Positions 42,348-53,690 of a stretch of 64,000 nucleotides of DNA are shown one piece after another. This DNA is from Acanthosepion pharaonis (Eukaryota; Mollusca; Cephalopoda; Sepiida; Sepiidae). The notes under the pieces are model-generated. The model saw only the letters and a list, made by a program, of their open reading frames with translations. It was not told the origin of the DNA and ran no database searches. A program made the translations under genes and the position numbers. The stretch lies in NCBI GenBank assembly GCA_903632075.3, contig CAHIKZ030000028.1, forward strand, positions 412,501 to 476,500, written 5' to 3'. The number at the start of each line of letters is the position of its first letter. The stretch's first letter is position 1.

Positions 42348-42585
42348 ATTGATGTGAGTTAGTGACCCTGGGTTTCACGCTTTGTCTGCCAATCACAAAA
42401 GCGTGAAACGTCCAATATTGGACACTAGCAAAAGCGTGAAGTGTCCAATATTAGACACTAGCACATAGTAAGCTCCGCTTACACTTACCCTATCTTTGTA
42501 ACCTTTTTGTTTAATATATCTTTCTTACCTCTAATCCGTGTTCCGTGTTTTCCTTCCGTGGTCCCAACTTTGGGCCCACATCAAT
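42348..42585. mobile_element. LTR-like/TIR-bounded repeat, about 238 bp
   Basis: ATTGATGTG at the left (42348-42356) and CACATCAAT at the right (42577-42585) are exact inverted ends. If read as TG...CA it is LTR-like (42350-42583). Inside are two AAAGCGTGAA units, each followed by the near-palindrome GTCCAATATTGGAC or its variant. A relative starts at 29871. No TSD was seen, and shared bases outside TG weaken the LTR reading. Confidence 0.55.
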
Positions 42586-42944
42586 AATATAGAAAAAAGT
42601 CCTTAACAAATCCTTAACCAACTTTTCTTGGTCCTTAACTAAACTTGCATAAATGAAAAATTATTACCAAATGCACCCAATACATACACACATTTATACA
42701 GGCACACATATATATATATAAAATAAAAAATTAAATAGTCAGAGTTGAATTAGAGCAGGATACAGTATTAAAAATCTGCTTAATACACATATAAAAAGAT
42801 TTAAAAAAATAACATATAGAGCTTTTAAGCATAAAAAATTAGAAAATTAGTCGATTTCACTACCTTGGTTTCAACTTTTCGGTATCTTCAGATGATTTCG
42901 GTCAATTGGTTACCTAATGCTTTATTTTTTTTTAAAAAGTAAAA
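42586..42944. other. AT-rich sequence with weak hammerhead-like string
   Basis: On the minus strand near 42880-42895 CTGAAGA occurs with GAAAC downstream, but the intervening bases pair poorly. Not called. Confidence 0.3.
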
Positions 42945-43265
42945 AATTTTATGAACACTATATTTGTAAATGAATTATTTTATGAACACTATATTTTTAA
43001 AGGAATAATTTTACGAACACTATATTTTTAAAAGAATAATTTTACAAACACTATATTTTTAAAAGAATAATTTTACGAACACTATATTTTTAAAAGAATA
43101 ATTTTATGAACACTATATTTTTAAAAGAATAATTTTACGAACACTATATTTTTAAAAATATTTTAAAAATAATTTTATTTAACACTATATTTTTAAAAGA
43201 ATAATTTTATGAACACTATATTTTTAAAAGAATAATTTTATGAACACTATATTTTTAAAAAAATA
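42945..43265 (+). repeat. 31-bp minisatellite
   Basis: About ten units of GAACACTATATTTTTAAAAG plus AATAATTTTAC, with one expanded unit near 43150-43180. Extremely AT-rich. Confidence 0.9.
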
Positions 43266-43486
43266 AATGAATAAACGTACTCCTCCTCACTTTCTACCAC
43301 ACCTCATGTTGTGCGCTTATTCATTTATTTATTTTTTTAAAAATATAGTGTTCATAAAATTTTCTATTTTTTTACAAAAATAAAAAATTTTATGAATGCT
43401 ATATTTTTTACAAAATAAATAAATAAATAAATGAATGAATAAATAAGCGCATGACATGAGGTGTGGTAAAAGGTAAGGAGGAGAAA
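43228..43486. repeat. Nested palindromes beside the minisatellite
   Basis: Outer arms TGAACACTATATTTTTAAAA ... TGAATAA (43239-43273) and inverted TTATTCATTTATT ... ATATAGTGTTCA (43318-43362) flank CTCCTCCTCACTTTCTACC and ACACCTCATG (43280-43310). That centre itself recurs inverted at 43447-43486 (CATGAGGTGTGG, GGTAAGGAGGAG). Two overlapping foldbacks therefore share one segment. Confidence 0.8.
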
Positions 43487-43754
43487 ATTATGCATGGTTA
43501 AAAAAAGATTTTTTTATTAGAAATTTTATTATGACAAAAAGAAAAAACGCATTTTATCATTAAATTTTGTTCACATCAAAATATCCTTCTTTAGCCTTCT
43601 TCTAGCACAAATTTTGGGCACTCGTTGCAAAAGTTCTCAAAATTTGATAATTGATTCCATTCTTTTTTCAATGATTTTAAGAGCTCTTTTTCCTTTTTTT
43701 TTCACTCTTGCGTCAAGAACACCCTATGCTAATTTTGGTGGTGGCTTCAAACTT

Positions 43755-43860
43755 TTGAACTGTAATATAAGTGGACACTGAGGTCAACACCAATTGGTGA
43801 CAGTCTGTTTCATGCTTGAATGCAATTTTCAGGCCATGAAACAGACTTCTAACATTCTAA
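43755..43860 (-). mobile_element. Compact repeat with hammerhead-like motif, copy 3
   Basis: GTGGACACTGAGGTCAACAC, then the minus motif 43797-43832: CTGAAAA, T, TGC-loop-GCA, T, GAAAC, AGACTGTC. It ends in GTC, a canonical hammerhead cleavage triplet. Just right, CATGAAACAGACT reads the GAAAC part on the plus strand, a truncated inverted partner. Confidence 0.65.
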
Positions 43861-44239
43861 AATGGACAAAGGTTAAATTTTGGTCAGTTTTGAGATGGCA
43901 AGATTGTTAATGAGCTCAAGAGAATCTATTTTGCTTTCTGGGTGGCTAGTTGCTCTGAGGCTGGGGCACTTGTCCTGTTAGTCTGAGTAATAGCTGAACT
44001 CATTATTAGAATTGTTTCACCTTCTCAAGCATCTGGTTACTTGTTATATGAAAGTTATTTGGCTGCTTTTTCTCTTTTTTTAAGAATAGGATTGTGTCAG
44101 TCTGTTCTTTATAAAAGGTAAGCACTATATTAAATTAGCTTGAAAAGAAGGTTAACAAAAGTAATTGATGGCCCAAAATCCAATTCCAAATTAAGGGCCT
44201 TTGCATTCCTGTTAGAGGAACTCCTCTTGATCTTCAGGG

Positions 44240-44518
44240 GTTAAGCCATACTACGCTTGGCAAGTTGTAGGTCAGTGAGGCTATTTAACTCATAGTTGGA
44301 GATCTCGAATTCAGAGTTGTCCTTATCCTAGACTGGCTTCTACCCAAGGCTAGAGAACCCAATCTGTCTTGCTATTTACCCATAGCTGAGAAGAGAAGAG
44401 ATAGATTCATACCTTTCCCAAAGGTATTTGCCGAATTGAATGTAATAAACTTGACTGGGATTCAAACTTGGCTCTCCAATTCCTCAATCAAAGTTGCTAC
44501 CCATTACTCCACTCTGCC
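44240..44518 (-). mobile_element. tRNA-like SINE copy (minus)
   Basis: Minus-strand order: head GGCAGAGTGGAGTAATGGG, B box GAGAGCCAAGTTTGAATCCC, body TACCTTTGGGAAAGG and CAGCTATGGGTAAATAGC. Near full length and close to 14781-15182. Confidence 0.8.
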
Positions 44519-44853
44519 TCTATGATAGCTCACTAATAATAATAAATTGTGATAATGATTGTAATTATAATTTGTTCAGACTAATATCCTCATCTTTAGC
44601 ATATTTCCCATGATCAGTTATCCATTCAGCTTTAATTACAGAATTTAGTACTTTTTTTAATTATTTAAAACATCAAACATTTTTTTAATGTTAAACTCTT
44701 TGGAAAAGTATAAGATAGTAGGATAAGTGCATGTGGTCCCAGGGGGCATACTTTAATGAAGATTAAGGCAACACTACCTGAAGTAAACTACTTTTATTAC
44801 TAATATCAAATGGCTGAGATACTTATAAACTTAATATGTAGTTCTTATATAAC

Positions 44854-44923
44854 TAATGGATTTACTTTTTAATCTGATATTATTCCTTAAGAAATAATGT
44901 CAGATTAAAAAATAAATCCATTA
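44854..44923. repeat. 31-bp hairpin
   Basis: TAATGGATTTACTTTTTAAT ... ATTATT (44854-44884) pairs with AATAATGTC ... AAATCCATTA (44893-44923), with two or three mismatches. Confidence 0.85.
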
Positions 44924-45174
44924 ATTACTTAGAAATTACTTTGTTTACATTTCTGATACAAAAATGAATCTAGCAGATATAGATTTCCAAAAGTCCTAAC
45001 AGACAGGAAATATGAACATCTCAAAAAAAAAAATAAAAAAAAAATGATAAAAAGGGTAATTGAACCTTGCTTTGCATAGGTGCCTCTGTGATTAAAATGG
45101 TGAAAGCATGATTGGCTACAATGTAATACCCAGGAGGTTAAAAGGGAATGCAAGTTCAATCACTACCGAGAAGC

Positions 45175-45192
45175 TTTTTTTTTTTTTTTTTC
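45175..45192. repeat. poly-T run
   Basis: Homopolymer, possibly the reverse-strand A-tail of the adjacent fragment. Confidence 0.7.
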
Positions 45193-45282
45193 CACTAAGA
45201 CCTTTGATGCTTCTAGGCCAACAGGTATCAATTTAACTGTTTGGGGAAAAAAGAAGAAAAAAGAAAAAAAAGAAACTGTTTC

Positions 45283-45350
45283 TTTTATAATGGTGTTCAC
45301 ACTCTACAAGGCCCAAGAGCCACTCAAGGTAGAGCAGTTACAGAGTAAGA
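45283..45350 (-). mobile_element. LINE 3' end fragment
   Basis: On the minus strand CTACCTTGAGTGGCTCTTGG and GCCTTGTAGAGTGTGAACAC correspond to the LINE 3' end at 59440-59490. Confidence 0.5.
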
Positions 45351-45564
45351 AGTACAGTTTATGGAGATATGTGGAAATGTCTATACTCAAAAACATGTGC
45401 CCACTAAAAATAATGTTTTAAGAAATGGTTCTTATACATTAATATTTGTTATTTTATATATATTATATATTGATATTTATTATCAGTACAGGTTTTTATT
45501 GTAATGAAATAAATTGTTACTATTAAAAAAAAAAATGACAACTGGAACCATCTATATTTTTTCT

Positions 45565-45612
45565 TGAAAAGATAAGTAATTATCTACTATTGATAATTAC
45601 TTAACTTTTCAG
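45565..45612. repeat. 19-bp hairpin
   Basis: GAAAAGATAAGTAATTATC and GATAATTACTTAACTTTTC are inverted arms around a 7-base loop. Confidence 0.85.
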
Positions 45613-45733
45613 GAATTTCTTATATTCCTACAATAGAAAATACATATAAGGACAATGTTAACATTATGAGTTAGAAATATGATGTTGGAAAGTAAGATGG
45701 AGGCAAGCCACTGGAACTGGGTGACTCAGTGTG

Positions 45734-45811
45734 TGAATAACCAATGAGATCAAAGCTTGTCAGAGGAAGAGGTGAATAACCAATGAGATCAAAGCTTGTC
45801 AGAGGAAGAGG
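45734..45811 (+). repeat. Perfect 39-bp tandem duplication
   Basis: TGAATAACCAATGAGATCAA ... GGAAGAGG occurs twice in immediate succession with no visible difference. Recent slippage or an assembly error. Confidence 0.95.
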
Positions 45812-46543
45812 ATAAACATAAGAGATTATCGCTTTGCTAGACATAAGAGGAAAATGTACTCAAGTTGAACCTAGAACAAAGCGTGATAGCAAGGAAAGTG
45901 CATAAGCAGACTAGATATAAAAAAGATGAAAAATATATAAAATATAGTAAATAAATTTTTATATATATATATATATATAAAATGATGAAAACACAACAAT
46001 AAATCAAAAAAAAGAAGACAGTTCAAAGAATACTGGTGAACAGTCACTCATTTCCCAATACCTCAATCTTCATATTCTGAAAACTGAAGCTTGTATGTGT
46101 GTTGAATAGTTTTATGAAAACTTCTCTTACTGCTACAGTGATATCATCTCTTGCCACTTATGTTCGGCTGTGAGTGTGCATGTATGAATGGTCTGTAGTT
46201 AAATAAAGTCTGCAGTTGGAAAATCAAGTCAAATTCATTGTAAGTGACGTGTATTCAAAAACAGATATAATGATTCAAGTAATGGGAAATGTACAATGCC
46301 AAACAGATACAAATACATTTATGAGGAAACAGGTGATGTCCACTCTATGCAGAAAATAGCATATCATGAATTCCATGTAAATGTACTCCCGGGAGATAGT
46401 ATTATAAATTCTTGAAATAGTAGTTTATTTTTTTTGAATTCCATTTTTTGATCCCTAATTTATCATAATACATCATTAAATCTAAGATTCCAATTGGTTT
46501 ATTATAAAAAAATTATGATACTGAATTTATGCCCCAGCAAGCA

Positions 46544-47841
46544 TATTATCATTTGCTTGTTTTATAACTGACAGTTGAAGAATTCACCGGGTCTTATCAT
46601 TTACTTGTTTTATAACTGACATGTGAAGAAACCGGGTCTTATCATTTGCTTGTTTTATAACTGACGGGTCTTATCATTTGCTTGTTTTATAACTGACAAG
46701 AATTGATCTTATCATTTGCTTGTTTTAATTCACTGACATGTGAAGACGGATCTTATCATTTGCTTGTTTTATAACTGACATGTGAAGAATTCACCGGGTC
46801 TTATCATTTGCTTGTTTTATAACTGACATGTGAAGAATTCACCGAATCTTATCATTTGCTTGTTTTATAACTGACATGTGAAGAATTCACCGGATCTTAT
46901 CATTTGCTTGTTTTATAACTGACATGTGAAGAATTCACCGGGTCTTATCATTTGCTTGTTTTATAACTGACATGTGAAGAATTCATTGGTCTTATCATTT
47001 GCTTGTTTTATAACTGACATGTGAAGAATTCACCGGGTCTTATCATTTGCTTGTTTTATAACTGACATGTGAAGAATTCACCGAATCTTATCATTTGCTT
47101 GTTTTATAACTGACATGTGAAGAATTCACCGGGTCTTATCATTTGCTTGTTTATAACTGGCTTATCATTTATCATTTGCTTGTTTTATAACTGACATGTG
47201 AAGAATTCACCGGATCTTATCATTTGCTTGTTTTATAACTGACATGTGAAGAAATCTTATCATTTGCTTGTTTTATAACTGACATGAAGAAACGGGTCTT
47301 ATCATTTGCTTGTTTTATAACTGACATGTGAAGAATTCACCGGGTCTTATCATTTGCTTGTTTTATAACTGACATGTGAAGAATTCACCGGTCTTATCAT
47401 TTGCTTGTTTTATAACTGACATGTGAAGAATTCACGGAGGGTCTTATCATTTATCATTTATGAAGAATTCTTATCATTTGCTTGTTTTATAAACTGATCA
47501 TTTGCTTGTTTTATAAAGAAGAATTCACCGGGTCTTATCATTTGCTTGTTTTATAACTGACATGTGAAGAATTCACCGGGTCTTATCATTTGCTTGTTTT
47601 ATAACTGACATGTGAAGAATTCACCGGGTCTTATCATTTGCTTGTTTTATAACTGACATGTGAAGAATTCACCGGGTCTTATCATTTGCTTGTTTTATTG
47701 ACATGTGAAGAATCACCGGGTCTTATCATTTGCTTGTTTTATAACTGACATGTGAAGAATTCACCGGTCTTATCATTTCTTGTTTTATCATTTGTCTTAT
47801 CATTTGCTTGTTTTATAACTGACATGTGAAGAATTCACCAG
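46544..47841 (+). repeat. 48-bp minisatellite array, about 27 unit lengths
   Basis: The unit is GGGTCTTATCATTTGCTTG, TTTTATAACTGACATG, TGAAGAATTCACC. The CTTATCATTTGCTTGTTTTA half is almost invariant. The GACATGTGAAGAATTCACCG half has most deletions and truncations. The unit has a GTGAA-GAA-TTCAC hairpin with an EcoRI-type GAATTC. Not coding; function unknown. Confidence 0.95.
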
Positions 47842-48239
47842 GTGATTACTTAACACTGGCATTTATAATTACATACCACAACAGTTTTACATATAAAGAC
47901 AGTTCAACATTACAATTTTTTTGCCAATTAATTTCGCCTTAGGAAGAAAGGACAAATACTTTTTCAACCTTACAAAGGTGAAAGAAATGACAGGATTTAA
48001 TTTACAAAATTTGGATCTCCAAAATTATGTGATTACATATCAATTAGCTTAATGTTCTAAGTAGGCAATTTCAGAGTAAGTTGGCCAAAGCAGACTTTGC
48101 TTAGAGTTAGTAATAAGTTCTTTTAGAAAAACAACAATCTGTAGGAAATTAACTTTGAATTGAACTAAGTTGCGCCACTAAAATTACCTCTGCAGTCTGA
48201 TTACAAAATACTAGAATTCATGACAGCAATCTACACCTG
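47842..48239. other. Unassigned sequence
   Basis: No feature recognised. Confidence 0.4.
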
Positions 48240-48395
48240 TGGATTAAACATAGGGTTCAGATCAAAATTTGGTAAAGATTACCCCGATTCACAAGCACCT
48301 GATGAAGACTAGAGAGTACAACAATCAAAATGCGATAGCAAGAAATATGAGGATAATAGTCATGTAAATAATTATAATCCCTCATGTTATTATTT
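48240..48395 (+). mobile_element. SINE-like tail with hammerhead-like motif
   Basis: AAGCACCTGATGAAGACTAG ... AGTACAACAATC corresponds to the tail motif of the twin elements (core 48299-48305), followed by ATGAGGATAATAGTC and CCTCATG. The stem is GACT/AATC, with one lost pair. Head not seen. Confidence 0.6.
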
Positions 48396-48620
48396 TTATT
48401 ATCAATTCTCAGGAACAAAAAAATATATATAAATTCACTTTCATCGTATATTTAGGTTTTATTACAATTTTAATCATCACTTTTTAAAACAGTAAACATT
48501 GCTGAAAAATGAAGCTAGTTAAAAAAAAGGTCATGAGAAAACTGCCCTTTTAACACATCTTATAACAGTCATGTTTGTTCATGTTTGCCAATATTATTAC
48601 ATATAACCAAGTTATGTAAT

Positions 48621-48980
48621 TCAAAATTAACTTTAAAAATTCCAAATGTTTTCATGCAAACATTCCCACAACTAATTTGAATACCTCTATCAAACTATCT
48701 TTATCTCTCTGTGTATATATCTATACAGTTAATTAGACAGCAGGTTCTTTTTTTAATCTACTGAACCTTGAGACCTGACCACTTGCCAATAAATTATCCC
48801 TGAATATTTTGGCTGAATTTCACTATTTCAGATTTGCCTATGTAACAAAACAAATCAGCAGTTAGAAGCAGCAAGTGGCCAGTACAAAGTTGCTCATATG
48901 AACAGCTTTATTCTACTTACAGGTTGGACTGTGTAGCTCTTTTTGGTGATTAAACTTTATTGTAATCATAAACTGGTACA
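48621..48980 (+). repeat. Long direct repeat, copy 1
   Basis: About 355 bp colinear with 50405-50775 (for example ATACCTCTATCAAACTATC, CAGATTTGCCT, GGCCAGTACAAAGTTG, CTTTTTGGTGATTA), with moderate divergence. Element class unknown. Confidence 0.85.
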
Positions 48981-50404
48981 AGGGGTTAACCAACTGAAGA
49001 TAATTGATTGAATATTTGAAACATTTCCATAGTCCTGGAGCAGCTGACAATATATTTTATTGATATTCAGCACTCAAAGAACTTCTTTCAAAGAATTTTA
49101 CTTCAACCTTTTTAATCAAAATTATTTTTTTAAAATATGATTGCATTTTTGTAAAAAAGAAAACAAATAAAAAAAAAACAGAAAATATGATACAATTTTT
49201 CTTGAACTTTTAAGTAATTTAAATTAATAAAAAGTTTTCAAAAGTGGTCTTGTTCAAAAGGTCCTATTTCCTATTATGGAAGAAACTGTCAAAGTTCCTT
49301 GCAGGTTTTAAAACTAAATGTCTGTTTTGTATTTTTTTGATCAACAAAACTAATTTATCATCAAAGCTATAAGAATTATTAAATTTTAAAATTTTTATAA
49401 TAATTTCCCTTGTAAATTAAAGATCAATCACATTTGAAAATGCCATTCATTTGGCAACAGGACTTAACAGATATAAAAACAAATTCTTTATGCGTATGTA
49501 ACTAAATAAGACATTTACATGCCATGACAATAGACTTTCTCATTATACAGTTACATAACAACAGATAAATTTTTGCCTGCATTAAATTTAAGAATTGTCA
49601 AAAATGAGTAAAAATTTACTTTCTAGCAATAAGGTGGCTCCAAAGTGCTATAAATGAACACTGATCACAAATTAAATGATACATCTTTTAAATGTAAGGT
49701 AGCATTCAACGAACTATAAATCTTTGAAAAAGGATAGCAGTTAAAAATGTATGCCCACATAATTGTAAAAAGAATTCCAAAGCTAATAATTTATCTAAGT
49801 GCTAAATTTGTAAAAACAGCTTTAAAATGAGTAATTAAATAAATAAAATGAGTAAGAATTAAAATGCATGTTTCCTTTTCCGATTATAAAATGATAACAA
49901 AGATAGAATAATAAAACCAAATATTAGTTACAAATAAGTAAAATCTGTTTATAAGGTAGCTTCATAGAACTAAGTTACTAAAGTTAATACCTACTTTCCA
50001 TCTGCAAGCTGCTTCAGTCAGGACAACACAGGCAGTGTTTACAAAGACTTTAAAGAAATTAAAAAAAAAAAATGGTGGAACTTATAATTTAAGAACAACT
50101 GAAGTGAGAAGGCAAGCAAACGTTTTCTCATAAATCCATTTTGATTGCAAATTCATACACAACTTGCCACGCAAGATTATTTTATATGTATTTATCTACC
50201 AAAGACAAAAGCAGAATTTGAAAACAAAAAAAATGTTAATTGACTAAAGGTCTAATGGCTCACTATGCTGCCAAGGAGAAACAAAAAGAGCAATAAAACT
50301 TGATGTAGCTTCCCAGAGTATGAAATAAACAAGAAAAAGTTGACTGAAAGGAACAATAGACAAAAAAAACAATGGAAATGAATTAAGACCAATGAGAATA
50401 GTAC
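48981..50404. other. AT-rich sequence, nothing assigned
   Basis: About 1.4 kb without a recognisable gene, RNA or repeat. Confidence 0.4.
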
Positions 50405-50775
50405 TAAAAATATAATCCAAAATTAACTTTCAAAATTTCAAATGTTTTCATACAAACATTCCCACCATTAATTTGAATACCTCTATCAAACTATCTTTAT
50501 CTCTCTGTGTATATATATCTATACAGTTAGACAAGAGACTGTTTTTTTTACCCACTGAACCTTGAAACTTGACCACTTACCAATATATTATCCTTGAATA
50601 TTTTGGTTAAATTTTACTATTTCAGATTTGCCTGTATAAAAAAAACAAATCAGCAGTGAGAAGCAGCAAATGGCCAGTACAAAGTTGGTCATATGAGCAA
50701 CTTTATTCTACTTACAGGTTAGACTGTGTAGTTCTTTTTGGTGATTAGACTTTAGACCATTGTACTGGTAAACTG
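50405..50775 (+). repeat. Long direct repeat, copy 2
   Basis: The partner of 48621-48980. It lies immediately upstream of the LINE RT remnant, so it may be part of that LINE's flank or of a local duplication. Confidence 0.85.
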
Positions 50776-50779
50776 ATAC

Positions 50780-51700
50780 ATGTTACCTAATTGGAAACAA
50801 TTGATGGAATATCTGAGAAATTTCCGTTTACCTGGAGCAGTTGACAATATATTTCATTGCTATTCACAGGTAAATGTTTTTGGCAATATACTAGTGCCTC
50901 TAATCAACTCTGAATTGGTTAAGCATTTCACTTCTCACAGCCTTCTTTCAGATAAATATGTTTTTCACTTTGAGATCAACCGTTTATGTATTAACAGTTA
51001 TTACTGAATTTGTTTATCAGGCTTTAATTAAGAACAGTGAGGCTTGGGCTGTGGCTTTAGCTATCTCAAAGACATGTGACAGGGTTTTGATATGCTGACC
51101 TTCTTCACAAACTCAAGGGCTATTGTGTCTCTGGCCAGATATTTGACTTAATCAAATCATTGTTAAATCTGGTAATGAAGTTTATATTGAACAGCCACAT
51201 TTCTAGATCATTTCATATTAATCTACAGGACCTTTGTGGATCTATCCCCGAACCTAGATTGTTCCTTATCTTCATCAATGACCTTCCCAATGTTATCAGT
51301 TCCTAACTTGGCATTTATGCTGACAACTATTTACTCCTGTTGTAATAATAAGACTGATAGGTCCAACAAAGTAAAACTGGAAGCTGCGTCCAATCAGTTG
51401 TTAACTGGGACAAGAAATGACTTGTAAATTTTTACGACTCCAAAACAAAACTGCTGTCCATTAATCATCATAGAAAACCATGGCTGATGCTAACCTCCAG
51501 AAGAGCAACTCATTGGCCTTCTTGGACTCACATTTTCCACTGACATTAAGTGAAAAGATTATATTGGATCAATTGCCAGGTCTGCTGCTAAGAAGGTTGG
51601 TTCATTGTGCTGTGCCAGACAATTTTTCTCACTCAGTTATATGCCATGTGTGATACACACTTAGGCGATCATGTATCTTTCGATACATGTCTGACAAGGC
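50780..51700 (+). pseudogene. LINE (CR1/Jockey-like) reverse transcriptase pseudogene
   Basis: Conceptual translation over several frames follows the RT domain in order. HSLLSDKYVFHFE is the RT2-like block (normally Q-x-G-F-R). SEAWAVALAISKTCDRVL holds the A motif (normally D-x-S-K-A-F-D-x-V). LLHKLKGYCVSGQIFDLIKS follows, then FRLFLIFINDLPNVISS, and GIYADNYLLL (51311-51340) in place of the Y-A-D-D catalytic box. The region after it (NKTDRSNKVKLEAASNQL; LGLTF; CRARQFF) is the thumb. The second catalytic Asp is now Asn, and stops and shifts are many. Dead. It would normally copy LINE RNA at the target site. Confidence 0.8.
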
Positions 51701-51740
51701 AGATTTTTTTCCTGCAGTAGGTTGCCATTTCTTTCTACGG

Positions 51741-51831
51741 TAGACCAGTTGTCATCCAAGGCTATAGAACCCAGTCTGTCCTGCTATTTACCTATAGCTG
51801 GAGGGAGAAGAAGAGAATTCATACCTTTTTG
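51741..51831 (-). mobile_element. tRNA-like SINE body fragment
   Basis: Minus-strand CAGCTATAGGTAAATAGCAG and the flanking TTGGATGAC match the 3' half of 14781-15182. Confidence 0.7.
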
Positions 51832-51929
51832 ATGAGAATCTTGAGATATATAGTTGGAGTACCAGACCAGATATGGCATCAATAATCAATGCACAAATGA
51901 ATGGTAGATTTAGGGATTCTAGTGAGAAA

Positions 51930-52073
51930 ACTGTGGCATGGTGGAGTAATGGATAGCAGCTTTGATTGAGTAATTGAAGAGCAGAGTTCGAATTCCAATC
52001 AAATCCATTACATTCACTTATGTGCTAAATAGCCTTGGGAAAGGTATGAATCCTCCTCTTCTCCCTTCAGCTA
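51930..52073 (+). mobile_element. tRNA-like SINE, plus member of a facing pair
   Basis: Head GCATGGTGGAGTAATGGATA, B box AGAGTTCGAATTCC, body ATTACATTCACTTATGTGC, CTTGGGAAAGGTATGAATCC and CAGCTATG. The tail is absent; it meets the inverted copy at about 52074. Confidence 0.8.
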
Positions 52074-52222
52074 TGCCATCTAGGGCTATAGAACCTGGCC
52101 TATCCTGCTACTTACCCATAGCAGGAAGGAGCAGAGGAGAATTTATACCTTTCCAAAGGGTATTAGCACATAAGTGAATGTAATGGATTCGACTGGAATT
52201 TGAACTCAGCTCTCCGATTCCA
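52074..52222 (-). mobile_element. tRNA-like SINE, minus member of a facing pair
   Basis: The reverse complement reads GAGAGCTGAGTTCAAATTCC (B box), ATTACATTCACTTATGTGC, CTATGGGTAAGTAGCAGG. With 51930-52073 it forms an inverted repeat joined through the SINE bodies. Confidence 0.8.
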
Positions 52223-52736
52223 AAATCTGATCTGTGTGTGGTCTGCTCAAGAATTCTTTGAAACATTCTCTTCTTTGTCAATCATTATAGCATACCGATA
52301 TACTGTCATATCTGATGATGGGACATAGCTGAGGGAAAAGGTTCATGTCTTTCCAAATGACATTAGTACAAAGTGAATATAAACAACCACAGCTGTAATT
52401 CAAATGTAGTTGAAAATATTGGTTATCAGCATTGTAAACAGTAAGTCACCCTGCACTTTATAGATTACTGAAGCATCTCTCAACTAATGCACCCTTAAAG
52501 GTAGCCAGGAACACCCCATGTTAACAGAAGAGAAATTTGTGAATTATTTTTATATTAAAAAAATTCATTTTTAAAAACCTCGAGACACCAATCACATGGC
52601 TTCTACTTCTAAGTCTTTGTTATTTAATATTTTAAACTGGATACTAAATTCCTTAATCTTTAAGAAGGAGCGGATAATCTTTTCCCTTTTGCTTTCCTCA
52701 AGGGATTTAAATCAGTAATTATTGGCCTTTATAATA

Positions 52737-52767
<31 letters not shown>

Positions 52768-53025
52768 GCAGATTCTTAAATGAAAACTGTACTGCTAATC
52801 TTCTTTGGGAATGCTAAACCAAAAATGACGTTTTGATTTTCTTCTTTGCCAAAGAACATCAAGTGGGAGTTTCCCACAAACATACTTAAATATACAATGT
52901 GATATCTTAAAAATAAATGCTTATTTCAGAAGACTTATTTATTATTTTCCTATTTTCAAATTACATGACTAATTTTTTATAATTACAAGTTAAAGTGCAC
53001 TCCAGAGTTTTAGTTTCTGTCTATA
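52223..53025. other. Unassigned AT-rich sequence
   Basis: Contains a poly-A/T-like run at 52736-52767. Nothing else was recognised. Confidence 0.4.
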
Positions 53026-53690
53026 TTTCTGAGATGAGGTATTATGTACACTATTTACATTGCTCGGTCTATCATCCTCATCTTTGTTGCCATATTTATC
53101 ACAATGTTTCGGCCATTGTATGCTCCAGCCTCCTTCAGGTGGTTGGAATGTCGAACTGAACCCTTTATTTCGCTCACTGGGGTAGACTGTTCTAGTTCTA
53201 CATGCCATGTCTAATGGATGTCAGTTATCAGTTATCTCTTGTTAATTCACCTCTCCAAGTTCTCCACTGCCTTAACTAGGTACTGAACTCACACTCTTTG
53301 GGTCCTGTCACTGACAAGAACCAAAGTGTGTGAGATATGACCAACTTTGTACTGGCCATACACAGATGTCCCGAAGGACACATGGCACAGTGGATAAAGG
53401 CATTAGTTAGATCCAGTGACAGGACCCAAAGAGTGTGAGTTCAATACCTGGTTAAGGTGGTGGAGAACTTGGAGAGGGGAATTAACAGGAGATAACTGAT
53501 AACTGACATCCATTAGACATGGCACGTGGAACTAGAACAGTCTACCCCAGTGAGTGAAATATAGGATTCAGTTTGACAGTCCAATCACCTGAAGAAAACC
53601 GAGGCATACAACAGCCGAAACATTGTGATAAATATGGTGACAAAGATGAAGACAATAGTCCAAACAATGTAAATAGTGTTCTCTGGTCTA
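53026..53690. mobile_element. Inverted twin SINE-like element, large form
   Basis: The minus copy (about 53026-53317) and plus copy (about 53380-53690) are inverted repeats of about 280 bp. They meet near a tRNA-like head (CATGGCACAGTGGATAAAGG; GAGTTCAATACC) at 53386-53460. Both tails carry the motif: minus 53103-53138, CTGAAGG, A, GGCT hairpin GGCC, GAAAC; plus 53589-53625, CTGAAGA, A, AACC hairpin AGCC, GAAAC. Clear TSDs were not found. Confidence 0.8.

Noticed and set aside
42870..42915. Additional hammerhead-like motif on the minus strand
   Set aside because: CTGAAGA and GAAAC are present but the bases between them do not form a convincing stem.
46544..47841. CRISPR-like array
   Set aside because: The spacers are not unique; both halves of the unit repeat. 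The genome is eukaryotic. It is a minisatellite.
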